DNA from: Oscillospiraceae bacterium
GTDB lineage: Bacteria; Bacillota; Clostridia; Saccharofermentanales; Saccharofermentanaceae
DNA length: 64,000 nt
NCBI GenBank assembly: GCA_902788505.1
Contig: CADAKH010000008.1
Location: 1 to 64,000, forward strand
Direction of reading: 5' to 3'
In this document: piece by piece, positions 16,390 to 24,764 of the stretch
Layout: every line of letters begins with the position of its first letter
Position numbering within the stretch: position 1 is the first letter of the stretch
Position numbers and translations under genes: made by a program
The notes under the pieces: generated by a model
The model's input: only the letters and a program-made list of their open reading frames with translations
Databases searched by the model: none
What the model was told of the DNA's origin: nothing

Positions 16390-16877
16390 CAGTTGAGATT
16401 AATATTCTTGAGAGATGCGATCTCAAGATATATTTCCTTGGTTATTCTTGCATTGTCACTTCTGATGTCATCGATGGTCTCTACCTTCTTGACATTCTTG
16501 GCAACTTCATCGCCGAACTCTCTTGGACGTTTGTTCTTCGGCTTGGGGGATCTGGAAGGATCGTACTGCTTCTTCTCATTACCCTGATTATTCTGTTCGC
16601 GTTTGAACTTGTTATTCCTGTCACGGCCGTTCTGCCTGTCGGAATTACGTTCGCGGTTTTTACCCTCAGTCTGGACCTCAGGGTTATTCTGCTTCTTATT
16701 GTCATTACCGCCCTGTCTCTGACCGTTATTTCTTCTTCTGTGGTTCTGGTTGCGGGATCTGGGTCTGCCGCCTTCCTGCTTTGAAGGATCAAATCTCTGG
16801 CGCCTGTTATCCCTGTTCTGTTCGTTGTTGCGGTTCTCTGACTGCTGAACCAGTGCGCCCGAATTATTCTCTGACAT
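16389..16877 (-). CDS. Arg/Asn-rich, largely disordered basic protein
   Basis: 162 residues from the ATG that has GGAGG six bases before it. An upstream in-frame ATG four codons earlier overlaps that ribosome binding site. Residues about 10-125 are low-complexity, dominated by Asn, Arg, Gln, Lys and Gly with no hydrophobic core. The last 40 residues (from FGDEVAKNVKKVETIDD) look like a short conserved helical tail. RG/RN-rich composition suggests nucleic-acid binding, but no known domain is seen. The one-base overlap with tmk places it in the tmk-holB-ricT operon. Confidence 0.85.
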   Translation of the reverse strand: MSENNSGALVQQSENRNNEQNRDNRRQRFDPSKQEGGRPRSRNQNHRRRNNGQRQGGNDNKKQNNPEVQTEGKNRERNSDRQNGRDRNNKFKREQNNQGNEKKQYDPSRSPKPKNKRPREFGDEVAKNVKKVETIDDIRSDNARITKEIYLEIASLKNINLN

Positions 16878-16938
16878 AAATTCCTCCATCTTCTCTTATG
16901 TGACGCTTAATTATAAACTCTGGTACCCGATAACTCAA

Positions 16939-17775
16939 TTATTCTCTCTTCCGATATAGGGACACTTCTTTGTCATCAGGATGTTCTAAGTCCACATCTT
17001 TGATATCTCTGAGCGGCACCGTAACAAAAGATCTCAGATGCCATCTCGGATGAGGTATTGTCAGCTCAGGCTTCATTATCACCTCATCACCGTAAAAAAT
17101 AATGTCGATATCGATCGTCCTGGGTCCCCAGTGGATATCCCTTGTCCTCAAAAGATCATTCTCTATAACATGGATCTTATCTAGCAGTTCAAAAGGCTCA
17201 ATATCCGTGTAGAATCCGACACAGGTATTGAGGAAATACGGCTGGTCCTCAAGTCCTACCGGCTCTGTCTCATAGAGTGAGGCATATTTGAAGCCTTCGG
17301 TACCTGGAAGCTTTCTGAGAGCTTCTTCCGCTGCCGTGATATTGGCTTCCCTATCACCCAGATTGCTTCCGAGAGAAAGGATAACGAACTCTTTGCGGCG
17401 TCTTTCTATTGTTACCTTCATCGTTTCGAAAATGCCTTTCACCGGTGCTTCAGGCTTTGATACGGTAACAATGACCTTACCGATCTTTTTGTCAGCACTA
17501 AGAACCCCGTCAGAGATCTTCTGCGCAAGGCACTCAATAAGATTGCCGCAGTCTTCGTTAACTATCTGTTTCGTGATATCGTAGATCTTCGAATAATCAA
17601 CGGTATCTTCCAATTCATCAGTGTAACAGCCCCTGATCCTGTCAACGAAAATATCAAGAGATACGACAAATATCTGGCCGTCAGCCTTTTCGAAATCGAA
17701 ACAGCCGGTATGCCCTTCAAATTCCATGTTTGACAGAGTTATCTTATCCAATCCTAATATCCTCTCGAAAATCAA
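16939..17775 (-). CDS. Bifunctional dihydroneopterin aldolase / HPPK
   Basis: 278 residues, a FolB-FolK fusion. Residues 1-120 are dihydroneopterin aldolase: MEFEGHTGCFDFEK (YGYHG-like site), VDYSKIYD and LIECLAQKISDGVL. From about residue 130 it is 6-hydroxymethyl-7,8-dihydropterin pyrophosphokinase: ILSLGSNLGDREANI, ETEPVGLEDQPYFLNTCV, ENDLLRTRDIHWGPRTIDIDIIFYG and IPHPRWHLRSFVTVPL. The two catalyse successive steps of folate synthesis. The start overlaps folP by 4 bp. Confidence 0.96.
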   Translation of the reverse strand: MIFERILGLDKITLSNMEFEGHTGCFDFEKADGQIFVVSLDIFVDRIRGCYTDELEDTVDYSKIYDITKQIVNEDCGNLIECLAQKISDGVLSADKKIGKVIVTVSKPEAPVKGIFETMKVTIERRRKEFVILSLGSNLGDREANITAAEEALRKLPGTEGFKYASLYETEPVGLEDQPYFLNTCVGFYTDIEPFELLDKIHVIENDLLRTRDIHWGPRTIDIDIIFYGDEVIMKPELTIPHPRWHLRSFVTVPLRDIKDVDLEHPDDKEVSLYRKRE

Positions 17776-18653
17776 AGATTTGCAAATGCGTAGAACGAGC
17801 TGTCGAACAGATCAAGTATCTGTCTTGAAGCAGCGACGTTGTGAACTCTTACCATAGCAGCTCCTAAAGAAGCCGCAGTCATTGAAAGGCCAGCCGTAGC
17901 ATAATCGAGCGATGCTTCAGTTGCCTGATCTCCGCCCGCGAAAACCCTTGCGTAACGTTTTCTGGATGCAGCATAAAGAACCGGATATTTGCCCTGAAGT
18001 CCCATGGACAACGTAGCTGCCGTAAGTTCGGCATCTTCTGCTCTGTTGGTGCCGAATCCGATTCCAGGATCTGTCATGATCATGTCGTCCGGAATGCCTG
18101 CCTTTTTTGCTATCTCAACGCTCTCTGTAAGTTCTTTTACGGCACGTCTGCTGATCGGCTCAAAAGCTATCGGGTTCTCACCGTTGGTTCTCTTGTTGAA
18201 CATCAGGATGGCACCTGTGCCGTTATCTGCAACTAACCTGGCCATCTCAGGATCACCCATGAAACCCGTGATGTCGTTGATGATGTCGCATCCTGCGGTG
18301 ATAGCCTCTTTCGCAGTCTGTGACTTAAAAGTATCGACTGAAAGCGGAATATCGAATCTGCTTCTGACTGCCTCAAGAACAGGGATGAGCCTTGCAAGCT
18401 CTTCTTCAGATGAGACCGGAACAGCGTTCGGACCTGTTGCTTCCGCGCCGAGATCGATACAGTCAGCGCCTTCCCTGATCATGAGCGCACACCTGTCAAC
18501 GGCAGCATCAACGCTGTTGAATCTTCCGCCGTCTGAGAAAGAATCGGGAGTGACATTGAGAATACCCATTATGAGAGTTTTCTTTCCTATCTCAAGCCGG
18601 TGGTTGCCGCACCTGTAAATACCGCAATATCTTCCGTCAGTTGCTGCGTTCAT
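17772..18653 (-). CDS. folP: Dihydropteroate synthase, divergent
   Basis: 293 residues. TIM-barrel pterin enzyme with the hallmark MGILNVTPDSFSDGG, SVDTFKSQTA, INDITGF, MTDPGIGFG, ASRKR and RVHN. It joins p-aminobenzoate to dihydropterin pyrophosphate. Three family motifs depart from the usual form: the loop normally read GGESTRPGA is GAEATGPNA (its Arg is lost), the MHMQG-type motif is MFNKR, and RVHD is RVHN. Position between folE and folB-folK makes the assignment firm. Altered substrate loop handling or sulfonamide response is possible but unproven. Confidence 0.9.
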   Translation of the reverse strand: MNAATDGRYCGIYRCGNHRLEIGKKTLIMGILNVTPDSFSDGGRFNSVDAAVDRCALMIREGADCIDLGAEATGPNAVPVSSEEELARLIPVLEAVRSRFDIPLSVDTFKSQTAKEAITAGCDIINDITGFMGDPEMARLVADNGTGAILMFNKRTNGENPIAFEPISRRAVKELTESVEIAKKAGIPDDMIMTDPGIGFGTNRAEDAELTAATLSMGLQGKYPVLYAASRKRYARVFAGGDQATEASLDYATAGLSMTAASLGAAMVRVHNVAASRQILDLFDSSFYAFANL

Positions 18654-18668
18654 ATTCCTTTATCTCCT

Positions 18669-19289
18669 TTATACGGAGCGCTGTCTGTTGATCAGAGCGA
18701 GCGCTTCGTTTCTGGTCCTGATATCAGATCTGCATCCGCCGCGCATAGCAGATGTAACAGTCTTTGAACCGGGCTTTCTGATACCTCTCATCGTCATGCA
18801 TAGGTGCTCTGCTTCAAGAACGACACATACGGATCTTGCATCAACTGCCTTTTCGATTGCATCGGCAATCTCAGACGTGAGCTTCTCCTGAAGCTGCGGC
18901 TTTCTTGAGAGCGTATCAACGATCCTTGCAACCTTTGAAAGGCCGAAGATCTTACCGTCCTTGGGGATGTATACAACATGAGCTTTTCCGTGGAAAGGAA
19001 GAAGGTGATGTTCACACATCGAATAGAACGGAATGTCACCAATCAGGATCATCTCGTCATTGCCTTCACCGTGGAAAGTCTTGATATCCTTGCTGATATC
19101 TCTGTGAAGTCCGGCAAAGACTTCCGCATACATTCTTGCAACTCTCTGGGGAGTCTCCTGAAGACCTTCTCTGTCAGGATCTTCGCCTATTGCCTCAAGG
19201 ATCTCTCTTACCGCATGCTCGATCTTGGGAAGATCCATGTTCCGGCGGCTTTCCTCAGGTATAGAGTTATCATTATCATAATCGTACAT
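18669..19289 (-). CDS. folE: GTP cyclohydrolase I
   Basis: 206 residues. It forms dihydroneopterin triphosphate from GTP, the first folate step. Zinc and active-site motifs: [41 protein letters not shown], and [22 protein letters not shown] gap of 15 bp separates it from folP. The AraC-type gene ends 19 bp upstream, so all may lie on one transcript. Confidence 0.96.
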   Translation of the reverse strand: MYDYDNDNSIPEESRRNMDLPKIEHAVREILEAIGEDPDREGLQETPQRVARMYAEVFAGLHRDISKDIKTFHGEGNDEMILIGDIPFYSMCEHHLLPFHGKAHVVYIPKDGKIFGLSKVARIVDTLSRKPQLQEKLTSEIADAIEKAVDARSVCVVLEAEHLCMTMRGIRKPGSKTVTSAMRGGCRSDIRTRNEALALINRQRSV

Positions 19290-19308
19290 TTATCTGTTCA
19301 TCCCCTTC

Positions 19309-20304
19309 TCAAAGGTATTTCTTTCTGTATTCCATGGGTGTCATGCCCATCTGTTTTCTGAAAGCCACGTTAAATCTCTGCGGAGAAGAGAAACCTGACT
19401 GCAGAGAAATAGCGGATACCTTGATCTCGTTATTCTGAAGAAGTTTGCATGCCTTCTCGATCCTCTTCTTCATCAGGTAGTTCATCGGGCTTATTCCCGT
19501 ATCGTCTCTGAAAGCACGTGTGAAATAACCCTGACTTAAGAAAACATAAGAAGCAGCTTCGGATACCGTGATCCCCTGATCGAAATTCTCATCCATATAC
19601 TGCTTTGCGATAGCCACAAGTTCCTTTGCCTTGCCGTTCTTAACCCTGAGATTCTCTTCCCATTCGCCTCTGATGGCTCTTGAGAGGATGATCATGAGTT
19701 CAACGGTAAGTGTGTGGACCATGAGATCTTTTGCATAGCGGTTCTCGGCTTCCTCGATCACTATGCGCTCTGCAAGCTGGTTGATCTCCTTCTTCTCGTT
19801 GCCCTTGATAACAAAGAAAGGCTGTCTTGTTATGTCGTTATCTTCCGTGATACCGAGATCTGCGAACTTGAGAAAGCTTTCAAGGGAGATCTTGGCAAGC
19901 GAACCCGGGATAGATACGCTCGGGCCTGCGCTGTTGCTCTTTGTCTGAGCATTTTTGTTGGTCTTTCTTGACTCCTTTGTAAGTTCAAGATCTGATGTGT
20001 CATGAACAAAGCCGAAATAGAGATTGAGCATATCGGCTTTGCCGCTCTTTATCAGTATCTTGTGTCTTACCAGAGGTCTGATAACAACTACAGCGCCTTT
20101 GGTGAGCGTGACTGTCTCACTGCCCAGCACAAGGTCGATCTTGCCTTCTCTCAGATACAGAAGCTCATGAGAGTTGTGCATGCTGTCATCAGGAAGAGAA
20201 TCCTTGGTATCGTAAGAATGCTCAAGGCCTTCAATTACGATTGGCACCGAACCTTCCGATAAAAAGACATCATCTTCGATTGCAGAAAGAAGCTTGTTGC
20301 TCAT
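19309..20304 (-). CDS. AraC-family regulator with cupin sensor domain
   Basis: 331 residues. The N-terminal cupin-like domain has HNSHELLYLREGKIDLVLGSE and VVIRPLVRHKILIKSGKADMLNLYF. The C-terminal AraC tandem helix-turn-helix is clear: ITVSEAASYVFLSQGYFTRAFRDDTGISPMNYLMKKRIEKA and VSAISLQSGFSSPQRFNVAFRKQMGMTPMEYRKKYL. Probably senses a sugar or related ligand. It begins 15 bp after the SGNH-like gene, so the two are likely co-transcribed and may work together. Confidence 0.94.
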   Translation of the reverse strand: MSNKLLSAIEDDVFLSEGSVPIVIEGLEHSYDTKDSLPDDSMHNSHELLYLREGKIDLVLGSETVTLTKGAVVVIRPLVRHKILIKSGKADMLNLYFGFVHDTSDLELTKESRKTNKNAQTKSNSAGPSVSIPGSLAKISLESFLKFADLGITEDNDITRQPFFVIKGNEKKEINQLAERIVIEEAENRYAKDLMVHTLTVELMIILSRAIRGEWEENLRVKNGKAKELVAIAKQYMDENFDQGITVSEAASYVFLSQGYFTRAFRDDTGISPMNYLMKKRIEKACKLLQNNEIKVSAISLQSGFSSPQRFNVAFRKQMGMTPMEYRKKYL

Positions 20305-20319
20305 TTAGTTTGTCCTCTT

Positions 20320-22575
20320 TCAGATAAAATTGATCGCGTCGATATAGATCTCGCCGTTACGTTCTTTGTCCTCGATATAGATCCTCAGGCTGTTGAGTCT
20401 GATGGGTCCGTCTTCGGAATAATCAAGCGTTATCGTCTGCCATGTCAGCTGCTGCTTGATCTCGGCTTCACCGAAGTCCTCAACGATGAGTTTCTTTTTC
20501 TTCTGATCAGGATTGAAGATAGAAAGCTGGATCCTTGATCTTCCATAGATCTCGATCGGTGAGAAGAGCGAAGCATATTCAAGGCAGGGCTCAAATCCGT
20601 AAAGCGACTTGTCTGTCTCATAACGGATCCTGAGAGAAGCACTGCCGGTGAGCTTGTGGATATTATCCTGGGAGATGATTCCCTTGCCCTTGAAAGTTCT
20701 GTACATCTCGAGAGTCTCAAACTCGGAATCAGGTGTTCTCTTACCTACGAATTCAAGGCTGTCGCAATGCGTAAAGCTGAGATCGGGTGCAAAATATGCA
20801 GGATCCCTGTCGAATCTGAAAGGCAGGATCGGAAGATCCTCACCGTTCTTCAGAGTTGCATCATGCGGGAAAGGTGTGAAGCCGTAAGTGATGGACTGCG
20901 GCTCTTCAACATCATCTCTCCAGACCATAACGCACATTCCGTATAGGCTCTTTGCATGTGCCGGATAGAAGATCCTGTCTTCACCTGCTACGGCAAAGCC
21001 TGTGATCTCACCGGATGCATCATTGTAGTTAAGACCGGACCCCAGGTTGCTGAACTTGATGATCCTCTTGTTGCCTGCGATCTCGATATCATTCGGCTCA
21101 GGAGATGATTTGCTCATCTTCGGCGAGAAGTGTGTGCCCAAAGCGATGGTCGCAAGTCTCATGCCGAGAATAAAGCTGATAGTCTTATCCGGAAGCAGCA
21201 TATCGTGCATGCTTACGATTCCGGAAGGCATGCTGAGCATCTTGGTAAATGCCGTGAAATTCTCGTTGAACTCAAGCACACTGTACGGATTGTCAAAATC
21301 GACATCATCCGGATGCATGGTTACGAAAAGGATCGAAGGCATGACTGAATCGTCATAGACTTCCTTGGGTTCGAATACTTCTGCAAGAGTCGTAAGAAGA
21401 CCCATGAGGAAAAGATCGTATCTTTCGAAAAGGAGTTCACCCCTGTCAGGCGAGAAACAGAATCCTCTGACAGCGAGATTCTTCAAAGGCGCAAGCTTGG
21501 TCCTGTAAAGGATGGACATTCTGTACTTGAGCTTGATGAACTTCTTCTCATCGTCACGTGTGAGCTTGTCGTCATCCTTCTTGTCGGGAACCATATTGAA
21601 ATCGAGCTGGCTCGCGGTTGAGAACGAGATATTCTCTTTATGTCCTTTTGCCGAATTAAGAGAACTGTCACCTGACGTCGGGAAGTCAATATCAAGCGGC
21701 TTGATATCGTCAGGATCCTGACCTTCAAGTCTCTTGATCTCATCCTGCATAGATATATCGATATCTCCGGATTCGATAGTCTCCTTGTACTCTTCCTTGA
21801 GTTCGACGGCCTTCTTCTTTTTCTCGTCGATCTTGAGAAGCTTCTTATAGCCTTCGTCATCAAGATAAAGGCCTGACTGGATAAGCACGTCCTTCAGTGC
21901 TTCTACCCTGTCTAATGCAAAAGGTGCGATCCAGTTAAGAATAGTCGAATCCTTGTAGGAAAGATCAACGATACCGACAGGATATGAAATCTGGTCACTC
22001 AGGCGGTATGCGAATGCAAATGCGGAAGATGAGACTTCCGAAAGCTTCTGTGTCTCAGTGACTTTGATCCACTCTTCATTCTTGTAGTATTTCTTCTCTT
22101 CTGCCGGATAAACTTCTTCGCCCTCTTCAAGACCTGATCTGACGGGTGAGAAGAATCTCAGATAGTTCATTACCTTGCGCTTCAAAGGTGCCTTTGTAGC
22201 ATTAGCTTCCTTCATCGGGATCGATAGGAAGTCGGAACCTAAGAAGATCCAAACATCGCCGCATCTGATATCTGTCAGCGTAGTCTGATCCGTAAGGCAC
22301 TTGAACGTGAATGTATAGGCATCGCCTGATGCCTTGTATGGCGGGATAACGAAACTGAACTTACCCTTAGCCGTTGTCGTAGCCTCACGGCTCAGGATGA
22401 CACCGTAATCAGTATCCAGCTTACTGACCTTTCGGCCGTCTGTAGGGTCTTTGACTATTTCGAGCGTGACAGTAGCACTCGGTGCCGCAACGCCTTCGAT
22501 CTTAAGTTCTACACCCTGCTGGAATACACATTTGCTCGTGAGCCAGCTGGGCAAAATAATCGGATTAATCTGCAT
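20320..22575 (-). CDS. Sialate O-acetylesterase-like protein lacking the SGNH nucleophile
   Basis: 751 residues with no signal peptide. The N-terminus follows the sialate O-acetylesterase plan (LPSWLTSKCVFQQGVELKIEG, then a beta domain, then RCGDVWIFLGSDFLSIPM). In active enzymes that last motif is GDVWLCSGQSNMEM with the nucleophilic Ser in GQSN. Here the aligned residue is Asp, so catalysis seems lost. A charged helical insert (about residues 250-340) and a C-terminal carbohydrate-binding-like beta domain (ending GEIYIDAINF) follow. A cytosolic binding or structural role is possible. It is followed by the AraC gene. Confidence 0.65.
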   Translation of the reverse strand: MQINPIILPSWLTSKCVFQQGVELKIEGVAAPSATVTLEIVKDPTDGRKVSKLDTDYGVILSREATTTAKGKFSFVIPPYKASGDAYTFTFKCLTDQTTLTDIRCGDVWIFLGSDFLSIPMKEANATKAPLKRKVMNYLRFFSPVRSGLEEGEEVYPAEEKKYYKNEEWIKVTETQKLSEVSSSAFAFAYRLSDQISYPVGIVDLSYKDSTILNWIAPFALDRVEALKDVLIQSGLYLDDEGYKKLLKIDEKKKKAVELKEEYKETIESGDIDISMQDEIKRLEGQDPDDIKPLDIDFPTSGDSSLNSAKGHKENISFSTASQLDFNMVPDKKDDDKLTRDDEKKFIKLKYRMSILYRTKLAPLKNLAVRGFCFSPDRGELLFERYDLFLMGLLTTLAEVFEPKEVYDDSVMPSILFVTMHPDDVDFDNPYSVLEFNENFTAFTKMLSMPSGIVSMHDMLLPDKTISFILGMRLATIALGTHFSPKMSKSSPEPNDIEIAGNKRIIKFSNLGSGLNYNDASGEITGFAVAGEDRIFYPAHAKSLYGMCVMVWRDDVEEPQSITYGFTPFPHDATLKNGEDLPILPFRFDRDPAYFAPDLSFTHCDSLEFVGKRTPDSEFETLEMYRTFKGKGIISQDNIHKLTGSASLRIRYETDKSLYGFEPCLEYASLFSPIEIYGRSRIQLSIFNPDQKKKKLIVEDFGEAEIKQQLTWQTITLDYSEDGPIRLNSLRIYIEDKERNGEIYIDAINFI

Positions 22576-22665
22576 CTTCTAAAACCTCATAAAAAGCGAA
22601 AATGACTCTATCCGAATATTATAACATTAAAAGAAAAATAAATAGAAATTTTGAACGCTTGCTGA

Positions 22666-23442
22666 TCAGACGTCGGCAATAAGGACTTCAATACCTTTTG
22701 CACGGCATAATTCAACGATCTCAGGGGATGCTCCCGAATCCGTAACAAGATAATCGATCCTGTCGGCTGGAATGAAGGATGATGCTGAATCGGCACCGAG
22801 CTTAGTGGAGTCGATAAGCGCAACTATCTTTTTCGCGCGGTCGGCACAAAGTCTCTTGAGCTCAAGTTCAAAGAAATTATCACCTGAAAGGCCTGCATCC
22901 GCAGAAAAACCGTTTCCGGAAACGAAATAAAACTCTGCTGAAAGCCTGCCGATCATCTCCTTCGACGAAAGCCCTTCAATAGCACCTGAATGGGGTCTTA
23001 ACATTCCGCCGAGAATAATGATCGACTTGAAATTGCTGTTGCGCTGAAGCTCCATAGCAGTATGGATACCGTTGGTGATGACCGTTACGTCCTTAACCTT
23101 CTTGAGATAAGGGATCATGTGAAAAGTTGTCGAACTCGCATCCATAAAAATGGAGTTGCCGCTTCCTACGAGCGTTGCAGCCTTAGCACCTATGGCATTC
23201 TTAAGATCCACATGTGTGACGGCTCTGACCATATAGTTCTCGCCGCTGTAGGAAGGCATCTTGTGAGGAAGCTTTATTCCGCCGTGAAATCTCACGATCG
23301 CGCCCTCACGCTCAAGTGCTCTGATATCAGTTCTGATGGTTGCGCCGGTAACGCCAAGCCTTGTAGAAAGGACGGTCGTATTGATCTCGCCCTCTTCTTC
23401 CAAAATATCCAGGATCTGTTTTCGTCTGTCAGGAATTATCAT
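22666..23442 (-). CDS. DeoR-family transcriptional regulator
   Basis: 258 residues. N-terminal DeoR helix-turn-helix: IIPDRRKQILDILEEEGEIN, VLSTRLGVTGATIRTDIRALEREG and RFHGG. The C-terminal sugar-phosphate-sensing domain has SGNSIFMDASSTTFHMIPYL (phosphate-binding loop) and GGMLRPHSGAIEG. Likely represses sugar-use genes in response to a phosphorylated sugar. In the 90-bp gap before the next gene, a TATAAT (22618-22623 on the minus strand) suggests that gene has its own promoter. Confidence 0.94.
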   Translation of the reverse strand: MIIPDRRKQILDILEEEGEINTTVLSTRLGVTGATIRTDIRALEREGAIVRFHGGIKLPHKMPSYSGENYMVRAVTHVDLKNAIGAKAATLVGSGNSIFMDASSTTFHMIPYLKKVKDVTVITNGIHTAMELQRNSNFKSIIILGGMLRPHSGAIEGLSSKEMIGRLSAEFYFVSGNGFSADAGLSGDNFFELELKRLCADRAKKIVALIDSTKLGADSASSFIPADRIDYLVTDSGASPEIVELCRAKGIEVLIADV

Positions 23443-23495
23443 TCCAAGATATTATCAAGTGAAAATCAGTTAGTCAAATCCTTTTCACTTCAGGC

Positions 23496-24485
23496 TTACA
23501 TTTGAAAGTGCTGATAGTCCTTCGGGCTCGACCAGCTCCCGCCCCAAGTCCATCCGTAATCGATGAAAAGTTCGTATGCCCTGTCGGATGTGGTTATCAT
23601 GTGATCGCCGTCATATCTGTCGTAAACATAATCAGATGCATTGTCATGAGAATAGTGGGCATCACCGTCAGAATCGTATGTTACATAAGGATTCTGCTGC
23701 GGGTTGATGTCTATCGCCCTGCCAAGAGCATGCTTTGAAAGATTACCTGAACCTGTTGCAGTCCTGTAGCAGAAACACGAAGTGTTATTGGCTTCAATCG
23801 AATACCAGTCCGAATCATCGGGATCTCCTGACCAGTAGTCATCGATAAGGCGCATAGAATATATCTCGTATCCCTCTTCACAAAGGGTCTGGAATATATC
23901 CAGAACATCTGAAACGACAAGTTCATTTACTATCATTTCACCAACCTGGTAATCCCCGTCAAAATTGATATGAAGCATTTTGAGATATCTGAGATCACTC
24001 AGATCTATATTATCGTTATCGACAAAAGACTGTCCGTATATGCGGTCATATACGCTGTCGCCTTCTTCTATCTCCTCTGAAGTGAAATACTGTGAAAGAT
24101 TATCTTCATCGATCTCATCCCTGTTCAAAACTGTTCCCGCACTGTATCCTCTGATACTAGTCAGCTTCTCGGGTTCAGGCTCAGGTGTCGGTGAAGGCTC
24201 TTCTGTCGGTGTGGGTTCAGGCGTAGTCTCTGTTGTTTCTTCAGTTGTCTCAGAAGTCTCGAGAGCCGTTGTCTCTGAAGTAACAGAAGTAGTACTTACA
24301 ACATCCGTCATGCTTTCAAGTGAAATGTCAGTTGCTTCTGTCATTCCTGCCGACAACAGTTTATTCTCGTCACCGCTCCGCGAAAACTTAATGACAAAGA
24401 TTATCGTTCCGCCTACAACTATGCACATTCCTGCAATAAGAAGTGCCGTGATAATATTTTCTCTGCGCTTTCGTTTCTCCGACAA
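23496..24485 (-). CDS. M15-family D-alanyl-D-alanine carboxypeptidase-like protein
   Basis: 329 residues from a TTG start chosen because GAGGAG lies seven bases before it and no ATG is available. The open frame continues 11 codons upstream. After a basic N-terminus comes one membrane helix (ITALLIAGMCIVVGGTIIFVIKF), a Thr/Glu/Pro-rich linker and an extracellular M15 domain with zinc ligands in KHALGRAIDINPQQNPYV (HxxxxxxD) and YQHFQM. VanY/endolysin-like enzymes of this type trim peptidoglycan stem peptides or cross-links. It is divergent from tRNA-Leu. Confidence 0.9.
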   Translation of the reverse strand: MSEKRKRRENIITALLIAGMCIVVGGTIIFVIKFSRSGDENKLLSAGMTEATDISLESMTDVVSTTSVTSETTALETSETTEETTETTPEPTPTEEPSPTPEPEPEKLTSIRGYSAGTVLNRDEIDEDNLSQYFTSEEIEEGDSVYDRIYGQSFVDNDNIDLSDLRYLKMLHINFDGDYQVGEMIVNELVVSDVLDIFQTLCEEGYEIYSMRLIDDYWSGDPDDSDWYSIEANNTSCFCYRTATGSGNLSKHALGRAIDINPQQNPYVTYDSDGDAHYSHDNASDYVYDRYDGDHMITTSDRAYELFIDYGWTWGGSWSSPKDYQHFQM

Positions 24486-24615
24486 TTTTCTGCTCCTCAA
24501 TGAAAATGAAGATTTCAAAACTTACCGCTCAATATTAACACACGTTTCCGATTTTGCTATTATCTGTCTCTCATTATGATATTTGTTGCCAAAGTGTTAT
24601 AATGGTCGCCGATAA

Positions 24616-24700
<85 letters not shown>

Positions 24701-24712
24701 ATTCAAATGAAT

Positions 24713-24749
24713 AGAGGCTGTCCCATCAGAGACAGCCTCTATTTAATTT
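24713..24749. terminator. Bidirectional terminator between tRNA-Leu and the surface-protein gene
   Basis: AGAGGCTGTC (24713-24722) and GACAGCCTCT (24731-24740) form a perfect 10-bp stem with an 8-base loop. ATTTAATTT follows on the plus strand and ATTCATTTG on the minus strand, serving the tRNA and the convergent surface-protein gene. Confidence 0.85.
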
Positions 24750-24764
24750 CAGTTAAAATCCCGA

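Noticed and set aside
13872-19289. Frameshift or fusion artefact in folB-folK
   Set aside because: The joined reading frame is continuous and both domains are complete; this fusion is known in Bacillota.
23496-24518. Longer start for the M15 peptidase at 24518
   Set aside because: That codon is TTG without a ribosome binding site. The TTG at 24485 has GAGGAG at seven bases.
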